Assembly (NCBI RefSeq): GCF_048569485.1
Contig: NC_134356.1
Coordinates: forward strand, 470,447,393-470,511,392
Origin: Anomaloglossus baeobatrachus
Lineage: Eukaryota; Chordata; Amphibia; Anura; Aromobatidae
Reading direction: 5' to 3'
Length of the DNA stretch: 64,000 bases
Every line of letters starts with the position of its first letter. Positions within the stretch are counted from its first letter, which is position 1. The notes beneath the pieces were generated by a model. That model was not told where the DNA came from. It saw only the letters and a list, made by a program, of their open reading frames with translations, and did not search any database. Both the position numbers and the translations under genes were made by a program. Below, piece by piece: positions 11,918-20,650 of the stretch.

Positions 11918-12513
11918 TGTAACAGTGTCCCTCCCTCACCTTTGCTCATGGTGTAATAGTCTCTCTCCTTGACTGTCCTGTACGTACTACTGGTGGGGGA
12001 TTGTTTGTGCTTCTCAGCATGGGACTTCTCCAATCTACAACTTGGTAAACAGAACAAAGCCAGGAGTCTAAAGTCCATTCATGTATCAAGTGTCCAGGCG
12101 GAGTTGGACTCTTCTACCCACCTAAGGGGCTGATCCCAGGAGAGAAGAACAATGAGACCCATGTTAGTTCAGTTAGTTGGATCTCGGCTGGAGAAGGACT
12201 AGGATCTATTGCTGAGGCTGTACCGTAGAGCCTGGGTATAGACTGCTACAGACTGGAGATCAGTGCCCTCGTGGGATTGCATTTTGTTGTTCACCCTGTT
12301 GGACTCAAAGAAGTCATATAAGGATCATTGCCATATTTTCCCTGGCATTGGAATACCGGGAGGTGCCCCTGGATCTTTTGTTTTGTTGTGGATTCCTTGC
12401 AGACTTTAAGGATTTATATTTGTTTGGTGCTTTATCTTTTTGGTTCCAATAAAGCCCTTTGGATTGTTCATTGGCCTGGCGTCCCTTACTGCTCTACCGC
12501 ATACCCAGTCATA
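11918..12513 (+). repeat. 3' LTR of the Gypsy element
   Basis: This 596-bp copy of the 5' LTR begins TGTAACAG. The purine-rich tract just before it (11906-11916) is a polypurine tract. AATAAA lies near 12449. Divergence from the 5' LTR is about 6% by eye, mostly transitions. Confidence 0.93.
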
Positions 12514-12922
12514 ATACGTTTTCTACAGGACTCTAGTATATTCTTAAACTTACACCATTTATGTTCAGTATCCCCAGTTACCATGACATTGTTCCACTCT
12601 ACACGATTAAGCTCTTTTAATTGTTGACATCAGGTTTTAGCATTTTCCCTTTCAAATATTCTATTGAATATTAAATTGAAACTTCCCATATCATGGTCAC
12701 TGCTGCCCAAGTGCTCCCAGACCTGTACATCTCTAATGTTTATTTGACAGGACCAAATCCAGCAAATTATCTCCCCTGGTCGGTTGATCTACCATCTGAG
12801 AGAGGTAATTGACTTGAATTGTAGAGAAGAACTTGCAGCTTTTAGCACAACCCGTATATCTGGATAGTTGAAATCCCCCATAAGGACCCGATTATTATTA
12901 TTTGCTGCCTTTTCAATTTGTT
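12514..12922 (-). mobile_element. CR1/L2-type LINE remnant, endonuclease C-terminal part
   Basis: The minus-strand translation around 12775-12850 gives LSQMVDQPTRGDNLLDLV, the signature end of the AP-type endonuclease domain in CR1/L2 LINEs (usual LxQxVxxPTRGxNxLDLVLT). The upstream GDFN-like block is decayed. It continues the LINE interrupted by the Gypsy element on its low side and by the Penelope-like element on its high side. Confidence 0.75.
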
Positions 12923-13280
12923 ATAGTATAAAGATGAGAACAGGAGTTTTTTAAAGTGCACATATAACAAAAATTTTATTTAGACAAGGTGAGGACACAT
13001 GAACATCCATATGAGCGTTAAAAACATATTAAAAACATCATATGATAGATTACTCCCATGTTACAATCTTATCATGGGTTCAAGGCATAAGACTCCAAAG
13101 CATGATGGTGCAGCACTGTCAGAAAATTCATATATTAATAAATCAGCATTAATTTCTTTCAAAACATACAACAGACGCTTATAAAGGCAAAATCCTGAGC
13201 ATAGAGTACATTGCTCAGGTAGTTATACCATCTATACCATCAGGCAGTAACTGTACCCCAGAGTAGCCATCAGCCAAATG
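12923..13280 (+). repeat. left inverted arm of Penelope-like element
   Basis: This is the complement of 14614-14963 over about 350 bp with few differences. It runs from ATAGTATAAAGATGAG to CAGCCAAATG. Together the arms could form a long stem. Confidence 0.92.
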
Positions 13281-13327
13281 TAATAGAGAGGGAGAATCCG
13301 TCATAAAACAGCCCCAAAATCACCTAC

Positions 13328-13372
13328 GTACGTTTCGATATTACAAAGTGGAAATCTTCATCAGGGAGGAGG
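13328..13372 (-). ncRNA. hammerhead ribozyme-like motif in Penelope-like element
   Basis: On the minus strand CTGATGA (13364-13358) is followed by a loop-forming segment and GAAAC (13336-13332), the two conserved boxes of the hammerhead core. Stem II (GAT..ATC) is weak. Its sense matches the GIY-YIG frame, consistent with hammerheads known in Penelope-like terminal repeats. Confidence 0.55.
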
Positions 13373-14057
13373 CATATCGTGCAGCACATCCATGATGGCA
13401 GGCTTTAAATGTGTGGTGATGATTACCGCGGACCCGGAAGTCCTGCTATCGGCGGTCGCGTCACCGTGCCGAGCGAAACCACGCGAGATGCAGGCCGTCA
13501 CGTCATGTACGCGCATGCGCGGGAGCGGGGACGCGTCACCAAGGCTCCCGCGCGACGCTAAGACGGCCGCAGCTACGCGGGCACGCGAAGCATCAGGCAC
13601 GATCGCTCAGGGACATCCAAATAAAAGTACCAGAATGGTAAGTATAGATCAATCCATGTATACAAAGTCCTTTCTATGTGATTCTATATAACCCAATTCA
13701 TGACAATAGTAAGGTACGTCCTTAAGTGCATAACAAGGATCTTCATTTCCAGATGGCATTCACATGATTATTTTCTGGGTCCTAAAAAAGGACATACAAA
13801 TATCCCATTAAAGCCAGACATACAAGGAGAGATGCACGAAAAAATTAAAAATTAGTATATTAAAAACAAGGGATGCAAATGAAGAGAAAGGAATGATGGC
13901 AATTTTACACTATAAGTGTGCCAACAAATTGCACAAATATGACAAAAGAAATAACAAAAAAGATATATACATAGATGAGACTATATGAACCAGATATTTT
14001 GTGGACTTAAATGACCCCAAAGAGAGAGGGAAAGATCAAACAAGGCCGTATCATGGT

Positions 14058-14582
14058 CTATAGAAAGGGAGAATAACTCACCGATTCATTTAGACCTCTG
14101 GGGACCAATGTATCCAGGGTCACTATCCACTTTGTTTCGCACTGCGCCAGGCGTTTCCTAAGGTCTCCACCCCTGATTCCCCCCGTTATCACATTGATAC
14201 CTCTTATCTTTAGTTTCGAGGGGTCACAGGAGTGGTGTGACCTGAAATGCCTGGGCAGTGTTTTGAGTGTTGATGGGTCCTCTTCTGTTTTGGCTGCGGC
14301 AAGGTCCCTCACGTGTTCCCTGACCCTAACTCGGAGCTCCCGTGAGGCGAGTCCCACGTAGGTCAGGGGACACGTGCACGTGGCAAAATATACCACATGT
14401 GTGGTTGTACAAGTGATATAATGCCTGATGTTATAGGTTTTCAAGTCGTCAGATGAGCAAAACGTATTGCTCCGCAAGACATTGCCACAAGCCACACAGT
14501 GACCACATGGGAAACATCCCTGTGGAGGACCCCGTGATCCAAATGGATTCATTCGAGGTGGGATGTAGTGGCTCCGGACCAA
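14058..14582 (-). CDS. GIY-YIG endonuclease fragment of Penelope-like element
   Basis: The 174-residue frame has a Cys-rich zinc-finger-like N-terminal part (CFPCGHCVACGNVL) and then TTHVVYFATCTCPLTYVGLA followed by RELRVRVREHV. VVYFATC...TYVG is the GIY-YIG motif, and the Arg of RxRVREH is the catalytic type. This is the endonuclease that follows reverse transcriptase in Penelope-like proteins. A methionine at the start is probably not the natural one, because the reverse transcriptase is absent; the frame ends at a natural stop. The frame itself is open. Confidence 0.88.
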   Translation of the reverse strand: MVRSHYIPPRMNPFGSRGPPQGCFPCGHCVACGNVLRSNTFCSSDDLKTYNIRHYITCTTTHVVYFATCTCPLTYVGLASRELRVRVREHVRDLAAAKTEEDPSTLKTLPRHFRSHHSCDPSKLKIRGINVITGGIRGGDLRKRLAQCETKWIVTLDTLVPRGLNESVSYSPFL

Positions 14583-14613
14583 AAAATCCCTCAGGTTCCT
14601 CGCTCTCCTAGAG

Positions 14614-14963
14614 CATTTGGCTGATGGCTACTCTGGGGTACAGTTACTGCCTGATGGTATAACTACCTGAGCAATGTACTCTATGCTCAGGATTTTGCCT
14701 TTATAAGCGTCTGTTGTATGTTTGGAAAGAAATTAATGCCGATTTATTAATATATGAATTTTCTGACAGTGCTGCACCATCATGCTTTGGAGTCTTATGC
14801 CTTGAACCCATGATAAGATTGTAACATGGGAGTAATCTATCATATGATGTTTTTAATATGTTTTTAACGCTCATATGGATGTTCATGTGTCCTCACCTTG
14901 TCTAAATAAAATTTTTGTTATATGTGCACTTTAAAAAAACACCTGTTCTCATCTTTATACTAT
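14614..14963 (-). repeat. right inverted arm of Penelope-like element
   Basis: This is the complement of 12923-13280. It is the inverted partial copy often found at the 5' side of Penelope-like insertions. Confidence 0.92.
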
Positions 14964-15560
14964 GCAATTGAGTTTGTGCTAAGTGTGTGGGTCCCAGTAG
15001 ATTCTGGACCCACCTTTTCATTTCATGTCCTATGGCACTTTGGATTTCTCTAATTCTTTTCAATTTGTTGCAGCATTTCACCCTATACCTGTTCAAGTAT
15101 GTTAGGAGGCTTTTAGAAAACTCCAATTAGCAGCTTTCCATTATTTCCTTTACTTTACCCATACTGCCTCTACATTGTTGTAGCTCCTCCCAATGTCGTC
15201 ATTAAGCAGAGGTCTCAAGTTAGATTTGATAAATACAACCCTCCACTTTTTTTTTTTTTTTTTAGTCTTTCCTGTCCTCTCTGAATGTGGTGGAACCCTC
15301 TACGTTTGTCACCCAGTCATGGCTGTCATCCAGCCAGGTTTTTGTAATGCCGATAATCCGTGATTGATAGAAGAGTCTATAACTCATTTCCTTTGCTAAC
15401 AAGATTGCTTGCATTTGTCAGTAGACATTTAATACTATTAAACATCTTTCTTACTTCTCATCTCCCTACTTTCCTTGCCTGTCCGTGCCCCCATTAAACC
15501 TGCCTTAACCTCTAACGTCTCACGCTCTCCATCTACTCAGTCTACGCTTAGTAGTGTGCT
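14964..15560 (-). mobile_element. CR1/L2-type LINE remnant, endonuclease N-terminal part
   Basis: The minus-strand translation around 15285-15365 gives GITKTWLDDSHDWVTNVEG followed by TTFREDR, the usual ITETWLxxSxDW...FRxDR block of CR1/L2 endonucleases. The rest is decayed, and a T-run lies at 15248-15263. The upper limit is uncertain. It belongs to the same element as 12514-12922 and 1-678, judged by order and strand. Confidence 0.65.
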
Positions 15561-15669
15561 CAACACTGTGACAGGTCTGTTTTCTGCCGGCATGTGTCAC
15601 ACACTGTACACAGATGTGATCTGCGTGATGTCAGTGTGACATGTACCGGAGAAAACACAGGTGATTTTA

Positions 15670-15723
<54 letters not shown>

Positions 15724-17009
15724 TAAATATAAAGAATTTTTATACTTCCCTGTCTCCTGTGCTGCTGCTGCTTCCAGGCCTGCTCATTATGCTCATTTCA
15801 TATTCAATGCACTCAGCGCAGACCCAGAAGTAACAGCAGCGCTGGAGACAGGTAAGTATATCAGCTGATGCTGTCCGTGTGCTATCCGGATGTCACACGG
15901 ATAGCACAGGGACAGCACAAGTAAAACACACACAGACACGCACACACATACCTACCTTCACCATATGGACCATGCAAAACGTTAGTGTTTAGCACGGACG
16001 TCTGAAGGAGGCCTTAAAGCTACAACTGAAAGCAGGGAGCCAGCCAAATATCCGAACACTATTCATTCCGAACAGGCGACACATGGAGGAAACCCAGCAC
16101 TTCCCAGCCTCTAATTGGACGGCTAAACTGTCCATCACAATCCAGACAGCTCAGCACGCCTCAGCCTCCAATTGGACAGTTGAACTATCACCAGCTGAGA
16201 ACACCACTGTCTCTGAATGGCTGAACTGTCACTCAATGCGCCCAGATACACTGCTAGGAGAAATCATGAGAGATTACTGTTCAGTCCTTACACTTTCTTT
16301 TTTTATTTTCTTAATTAATAATAAAAAACTACAATACACATAAAAAAATACACTTAATGTTTCTATTTATGAAAGTATTCTTTCTTTGCAGCATTTTTCC
16401 ACAGTAGTGTAATTTGGCTGTGTCAAGTAGTTAAATCTTATTCAATGTTTTAGTTAATGGAAATACATCTAAGATTATAGCAGAAATAGTACTAAGATGT
16501 TCTAAGAGCAATTTAAAGTGTCATTAGTAGGTTGTCCTGAAGACCAGCCGTTAAAACTAATCTGGGGTCACTTACAATTGGTTGCTAGGCAATGTGTTCT
16601 GTACTCGGAAGCATTACCAGCACATTGAACCAATGCAATTAGTTGTCTGTATGAGTTTTCAAGTCCAATAACCCACACAACAATATACAGTCTCTCTCTA
16701 AACTACATTTTAAAAAAAAAAAAAAAGTATGTGTTTTAGATGGCATCAGGTGTGTATGTTGTATATCAATGTGAAAAGGACACATTTATAAAATCAAAAA
16801 TAGAAATTTAAGAAGAACACATTTAAAAAAGGTATATGTATTTATAAATTATATACATACAGACATACATACATCAGGTTGCTTTCTAAAAAGAAACCAT
16901 ATAACTATAAAGCACAAAAAAAAAAAAAAAAAAAAAAAAGAATTGGTCAGATCTACAAAATTTAAATATATGAAGCGGTCATGTCAAAAACCACTATTAA
17001 CTTGCAGAT
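15561..17009. other. unassigned sequence with low-complexity tracts
   Basis: No gene is seen. It contains an AT microsatellite (15673-15719), A-runs at 16712-16727 and 16917-16939, and short direct repeats of the type CCAATTGGACAG (16110-16190). A block near 15600-15960 has inverted CACACGGATAGCAC-like motifs at 15880-15910 and may be repeat-derived. Confidence 0.5.
15673..15719. repeat. (TA)n microsatellite
   Basis: An uninterrupted alternating T/A tract of about 47 bases is followed by an ATAAATATAAA tail. Confidence 0.97.
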
Positions 17010-17051
17010 GAAGGGAATTTTGTTTACTTACCGTAAATTCCTTTTCTTCTA

Positions 17052-17190
17052 GCTCTAATTGGGAGACCCAGACAATTGGGTGTATAGGCTATGCCTCCGG
17101 AGGCCGCACAAAGTATTACACTTAAAAGTGTTAAGCCCCTCCCCTTCTGCCTATACACCCCCCGTGCTCCCACGGGCTCCTCAGTTTTGG
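17052..17190 (+). repeat. left inverted terminal repeat, DIRS B
   Basis: This is the complement of about 22917-23058. Landmarks are TTGGGAGACCCAGACAATTG, GCCTCCGGAGGC and the CCCGTGCTCCCACGGG palindrome. Confidence 0.92.
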
Positions 17191-17319
17191 TGCAAAAGCA
17201 AGAAGGAGGAAAAAGAATTATAAACTGGTTTAAAGTAACTTCAATCCGAAGGAATATCGGAGAACTGAAACCATTCAACATGAACAACATGTGTACACAA
17301 AAAAACAGGGGCGGGTGCT

Positions 17320-17416
17320 GGGTCTCCCAATTAGAGCTAGAAGAAAAGGAATTTACGGTAAGTAAACAAAATTCCCTTCTTCTTTGTCGCTCTATTGGGA
17401 GACCCAGACAATTGGG
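17320..17416 (+). repeat. internal complementary region, DIRS B
   Basis: This is the complement of the left end, through GGTAAGTAAACAAAATTCCC, joined to the complement of the right end, TTCTTTGTCGCTCTATTGGG. The join matches exactly the circle junction expected from the two element ends. Confidence 0.92.
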
Positions 17417-17483
17417 ACGTCCAAAAGCAGTCCCTGGGTGGGTAAAATAATACCTCGTAAGAGAGCCGTAAAACGGCCTCTTC

Positions 17484-20348
17484 CTACAGGTGGGCAACTG
17501 CCGCCTGAAGGACTCGTCTACCTAGGCTGGCATCCGCCGAAGCATAGGTATGCACCTGATAGTGATTCGTGAAAGTGTGCAGGCTCGACCAGGTAGCCGC
17601 CTGACACACCTGCTGAGCCGTAGCATGGTGCCTCAAAGCCCAGGACGCGCCCACGGCTCTGGTAGAATGGGCCTTCAGCCCTGAGGGAACCGGAAGCCCA
17701 GCCGAACGGTAAGCTTCGATAATTGGCTCCTTGATCCACCGAGCCAGGGTTGATTTGGAAGCCTGTGACCCTTTACGCTGGCCAGCGACAAGGACAAAGA
17801 GTGCATCCGAGCGGCGCAGGGGCGCCGTACGAGAAATGTAGAGTCTGAGTGCTCTCACCAGATCTAACAAGTGCAAATCCTTTTCACATTGGTGAACTGG
17901 ATGAGGATAAAAAGAAGGTAAGGAGATATCCTGATTGAGATGAAAGGGGGATACCACCTTAGGGAGAAATTCCGGAACCGGACGCAGAACCACCTTGTCC
18001 TGGTGAAACACCAGGAAAGGGGTTTTGCATGACAGCGCTGCTAGCTCAGACACTCTCCGAAGTGAAGTGACTGCTACTAGAAAAACCACTTTCTGCGAAA
18101 GGCGTGAGAGAGAAATATCCCTCATTGGCTCGAATGGTGGTTTCTGAAGAACCATCAGCACCCTGTTCAGATCCCAGGGTTCTAACGGCCGCTTGTAAGG
18201 AGGGACGATGTGACCAACCCCCTGCAGGAACGTGCGTACCTGTGGAAGTCTGGCTAGGCGCTTCTGGAAAAACACAGAGAGCGCTGAGACTTGTCCCTTA
18301 AGGGAGCCGAGCGACAAACCCTTTTCCAGTCCAGATTGAAGGAAGGACAGAAAAGTGGGCAAGGCAAAAGGCCAGGGAGAAATACCCTGAGCAGAGCACC
18401 ACGACAGGAAAATTTTCCACGTCCTGTGGTAGATCTTGGCGGACGTTGGTTTCCTAGCTTGTCTCATAGTGGCAATGACGTCTTGAGATAACCCTGAAGA
18501 CGCTAGGATCCAGGACTCAATGGCCACACAGTCAGGTTGAGGGCCGCAGAATTCAGATGGAAAAACGGCCCTTGAGATAGCAAGTCTGTTCGGTCTGGTA
18601 GTGCCCACGGTTGGCCGACCGTGAGATGCCACAGATCCGGGTACCACGACCTCCTCGGCCAGTCTGGAGCGACGAGGATGGCGCGGCGGCAGTCGGCCCT
18701 GATCTTGCGTAACACTCTGGGCAACAGTGCCAGCGGAGGAAACACATAAGGGAGCTGAAACTGCGACCAATCCTGAACTAAGGCGTCTGCCGCCAGAGCT
18801 CTGGGATCTTGAGACCGTGCCATGAACATTGGTACCTTGTTGTTGTGCCGGGACGCCATGAGGTCGACGTCCGGCACCCCCCAGCGGCAACAGATCTCCT
18901 GAAACACGTCCGGGTGAAGGGACCATTCCCCTGCGTCCATGCCCTGGCGACTGAGATAATCTGCTTCCCAGTTTTCCACGCCTGGGATGTGAACTGCGGA
19001 TATGGTGGAGGCTGTGGCTTCCACCCACATCAAAATCCGCCGGACTTCCTGGAAGGCTTGCCGGCTGCGTGTGCCGCCTTGGTGGTTGATGTATGCCACC
19101 GCTGTGGAATTGTCCGACTGAATTCGGATCTGCTTGCCCTCCAGCCACTGCTGGAACGCTTTCAGGGCAAGATACACTGCCCGTATTTCCAGAACATTGA
19201 TCTGAAGCGAGGACTCTTGCTGGGTCCACGTACCCTGAGCCCTGTGGTGGAGAAAAACCGCTCCCCACCCTGACAGACTCGCGTCCGTCGTGACTACTTC
19301 CCAGGATGGGGGTAGGAAGGATTTCCCCTTCGATAATGAAGTGGGAAGAAGCCACCACCGAAGGGAAGCTTTGGTCGCCTGAGAGAGGGAGACGGTCCTG
19401 TCGAGGGACGTCGGCTTCCTGTCCCATTTGCGTAGGATGTCCCATTGAAGGGGACGCAGGTGAAACTGCGCGAAAGGGACTGCCTCCATTGCTGCCACCA
19501 TCTTCCCCAGGAAGTGCATGAGGCGCCTCAAGGGGTGTGACTGGCCTTGAAGGAGAGATTGTACCCCTTTCTGTAGTGACTGCTGCTTGATCAGCGGAAG
19601 CTTCACTATCGCTGAGAGGGTATGAAACTCCATGCCAAGATATGTCAGCGATTGGGCCGGTGTCAGATTTGACTTTGGAAAATTGATGATCCACCCGAAA
19701 CCCTGGAGAGTCTCCAGGGTAGCGTCGAGGCTGCGTTGGCATGCCTCTTGAGAGGGTGCCTTGATCAGCAGATCGTCCAAGTACGGGATCACCGAGTGAC
19801 CCTGCGAGTGTAGGAGCGCTACTACAGTAGCCGTAACCTTGGTAAAAACCCGTGGGGCTGTTGCCAGGCCGAACGGCAGTGCCACGAATTGCAGGTGTTC
19901 GTTTCCTATGGCGAAGCGCAAGAAGCGCTGGTGCTCTGGAGCAATCGGTACGTGGAGATAAGCATCTTTGATATCGATCGATGCAAGGAAATCTCCTTGG
20001 GACATTGAGGCGATGACGGAGCGGAGGGATTCCATCCGGAACCGCCTGGTTTTTACGTGTTTGTTGAGCAGTTTCAGGTCCAGGACAGGACGGAAAGACC
20101 CGTCCTTCTTTGGGACCACAAACAAGTTGGAGTAAAAACCGTGGCTCTGTTGCTGAAGAGGAACAGGGATCACCACTCCTTCTGCCTTCAGAGTGCGCAG
20201 CGCCTGCAGAAGAGCCTCGGCTCGCTCGGGAGGCGGGGATGACCTGAAGAATCGAGTCGGGGGACGAGAGGTGAACTCTATCTTGTAACCGTGAGACAGA
20301 ATGTCTCTCACCCAGCGGTCTTTTATTTGTGGCAGCCAGGTGTCGCAA
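17484..20348 (-). CDS. tyrosine recombinase ORF with long N-terminal overlap, DIRS B
   Basis: The frame is open for 954 codons. Its last 370 codons or so (about 17484-18600) encode the recombinase, with Arg in TSLRRVSELA, the box HSTRAVGASW and Tyr in TFTNHYQVHTY. The N-terminal 580 codons run in a different frame from RT and RNase H over the same DNA and are Ser/Arg/Pro-rich. DIRS elements are known to have RT/RNase H and recombinase frames that overlap. Where translation of the recombinase starts cannot be told from sequence. Confidence 0.8.
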   Translation of the reverse strand: MRHLAATNKRPLGERHSVSRLQDRVHLSSPDSILQVIPASRASRGSSAGAAHSEGRRSGDPCSSSATEPRFLLQLVCGPKEGRVFPSCPGPETAQQTRKNQAVPDGIPPLRHRLNVPRRFPCIDRYQRCLSPRTDCSRAPALLALRHRKRTPAIRGTAVRPGNSPTGFYQGYGYCSSAPTLAGSLGDPVLGRSADQGTLSRGMPTQPRRYPGDSPGFRVDHQFSKVKSDTGPIADISWHGVSYPLSDSEASADQAAVTTERGTISPSRPVTPLEAPHALPGEDGGSNGGSPFRAVSPASPSMGHPTQMGQEADVPRQDRLPLSGDQSFPSVVASSHFIIEGEILPTPILGSSHDGRESVRVGSGFSPPQGSGYVDPARVLASDQCSGNTGSVSCPESVPAVAGGQADPNSVGQFHSGGIHQPPRRHTQPASLPGSPADFDVGGSHSLHHIRSSHPRRGKLGSRLSQSPGHGRRGMVPSPGRVSGDLLPLGGAGRRPHGVPAQQQGTNVHGTVSRSQSSGGRRLSSGLVAVSAPLCVSSAGTVAQSVTQDQGRLPPRHPRRSRLAEEVVVPGSVASHGRPTVGTTRPNRLAISRAVFPSEFCGPQPDCVAIESWILASSGLSQDVIATMRQARKPTSAKIYHRTWKIFLSWCSAQGISPWPFALPTFLSFLQSGLEKGLSLGSLKGQVSALSVFFQKRLARLPQVRTFLQGVGHIVPPYKRPLEPWDLNRVLMVLQKPPFEPMRDISLSRLSQKVVFLVAVTSLRRVSELAALSCKTPFLVFHQDKVVLRPVPEFLPKVVSPFHLNQDISLPSFYPHPVHQCEKDLHLLDLVRALRLYISRTAPLRRSDALFVLVAGQRKGSQASKSTLARWIKEPIIEAYRSAGLPVPSGLKAHSTRAVGASWALRHHATAQQVCQAATWSSLHTFTNHYQVHTYASADASLGRRVLQAAVAHL

Positions 20349-20650
20349 AAGCGGGAGAGCCTGCCACCGACCGAGGATGCGGATAGAGGAGGTCGAAAGT
20401 CATGAGGAAGCCGCTTTGTTAGCGGCGCCTCCGGTGGCCTTTTTAGGACGTGACTTAGACCGCCATGCATCAGAGTTCCTTTGTTCTTTCTGAGGCCTTT
20501 TGGACGAGGAGAATTGGGACCTGCCCGCGCCCCGAAAGGACCGAAACCTCGACTGCCCTCTCCTCTGTTGGGGTATGTTCTGTTTGGGCTGGGGTAAGGA
20601 TGTATCCTTTCCCTTGGATTGTTTGATGATTTCATCCAAACGCTCGCCAA
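18503..20650 (-). CDS. RT, RNase H and methyltransferase-like ORF, DIRS B
   Basis: The 715-residue frame starts MASVWMKSSNNPRERIHPYP. RT blocks: FVVPKKDGSFRPVLDLKLLN, LASIDIKDAYLHVPIA, FVALPFGLATAPRVFTKV and PYLDDLLIKA (YxDD). RNase H: VTTDASLSGWGAVF, NVLEIRAVYLALKAF, IQSDNSTAVAYIN and HIPGVENWEADYLSRQGMDA. The last part, VDLMASRHNNKV to LVAPDWPRRSWYPDLWHL, is the adenine-methyltransferase-like segment. All catalytic positions visible to me are present, and the frame looks whole. Its start overlaps the gag-like ORF end and its end overlaps the recombinase domain. Confidence 0.9.
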   Translation of the reverse strand: MASVWMKSSNNPRERIHPYPSPNRTYPNRGEGSRGFGPFGARAGPNSPRPKGLRKNKGTLMHGGLSHVLKRPPEAPLTKRLPHDFRPPLSASSVGGRLSRFCDTWLPQIKDRWVRDILSHGYKIEFTSRPPTRFFRSSPPPERAEALLQALRTLKAEGVVIPVPLQQQSHGFYSNLFVVPKKDGSFRPVLDLKLLNKHVKTRRFRMESLRSVIASMSQGDFLASIDIKDAYLHVPIAPEHQRFLRFAIGNEHLQFVALPFGLATAPRVFTKVTATVVALLHSQGHSVIPYLDDLLIKAPSQEACQRSLDATLETLQGFGWIINFPKSNLTPAQSLTYLGMEFHTLSAIVKLPLIKQQSLQKGVQSLLQGQSHPLRRLMHFLGKMVAAMEAVPFAQFHLRPLQWDILRKWDRKPTSLDRTVSLSQATKASLRWWLLPTSLSKGKSFLPPSWEVVTTDASLSGWGAVFLHHRAQGTWTQQESSLQINVLEIRAVYLALKAFQQWLEGKQIRIQSDNSTAVAYINHQGGTRSRQAFQEVRRILMWVEATASTISAVHIPGVENWEADYLSRQGMDAGEWSLHPDVFQEICCRWGVPDVDLMASRHNNKVPMFMARSQDPRALAADALVQDWSQFQLPYVFPPLALLPRVLRKIRADCRRAILVAPDWPRRSWYPDLWHLTVGQPWALPDRTDLLSQGPFFHLNSAALNLTVWPLSPGS

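Larger units (their letters stand above)
679..12513 (+). mobile_element. Gypsy-class LTR retrotransposon, Gmr1-like pol order, split by a DIRS element
   Basis: The element is bounded by two LTRs and holds gag, protease, integrase, then reverse transcriptase and RNase H. Integrase before reverse transcriptase is the Ty1/copia-like order, but the sequences are Gypsy-type; this combination defines the Gmr1-like group of deuterostome Gypsy elements. A 6-kb DIRS element (4480-10479) lies exactly between integrase and reverse transcriptase. Without it the element is about 5.8 kb. The LTRs differ at roughly 6% of positions by eye, so insertion is fairly old. It is broken at several places. Flanks ATAAG (674-678) and ATACG (12514-12518) may be a 5-bp target duplication with one change. 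It sits inside the CR1/L2 LINE. Confidence 0.9.
12923..14963 (-). mobile_element. Penelope-like element, 5'-truncated, with inverted arms
   Basis: The element has a GIY-YIG reading frame, terminal arms in inverted orientation (12923-13280 and 14614-14963) and a hammerhead-like motif in its 3' part, all features of Penelope-like elements. The reverse transcriptase part is missing, so it is truncated at its 5' side, where an inverted copy of its own 3' end is attached. It lies inside the CR1/L2 LINE. The arms are almost identical by eye, which suggests moderate age. Confidence 0.85.

Noticed and set aside
13392-13691. A 99-codon plus-strand frame in GC-rich sequence
   Set aside because: It lies in the noncoding part of the Penelope-like element, opposite to its sense, and shows no domain.
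14902-15126. A 74-codon minus-strand frame across the right arm boundary
   Set aside because: It runs from the decayed LINE into the Penelope arm and so does not represent one protein.
15594-15833. A 79-codon frame through the AT microsatellite
   Set aside because: The frame encodes a repeat of Ile-Tyr from the (TA)n tract and is not a gene.
18809-19273. Plus-strand frames of 150-160 codons inside DIRS copies (also 41536-41904 and 52395-52880)
   Set aside because: They are antisense shadows of the RNase H coding region. They recur because the sense sequence is conserved, and have no known domain.
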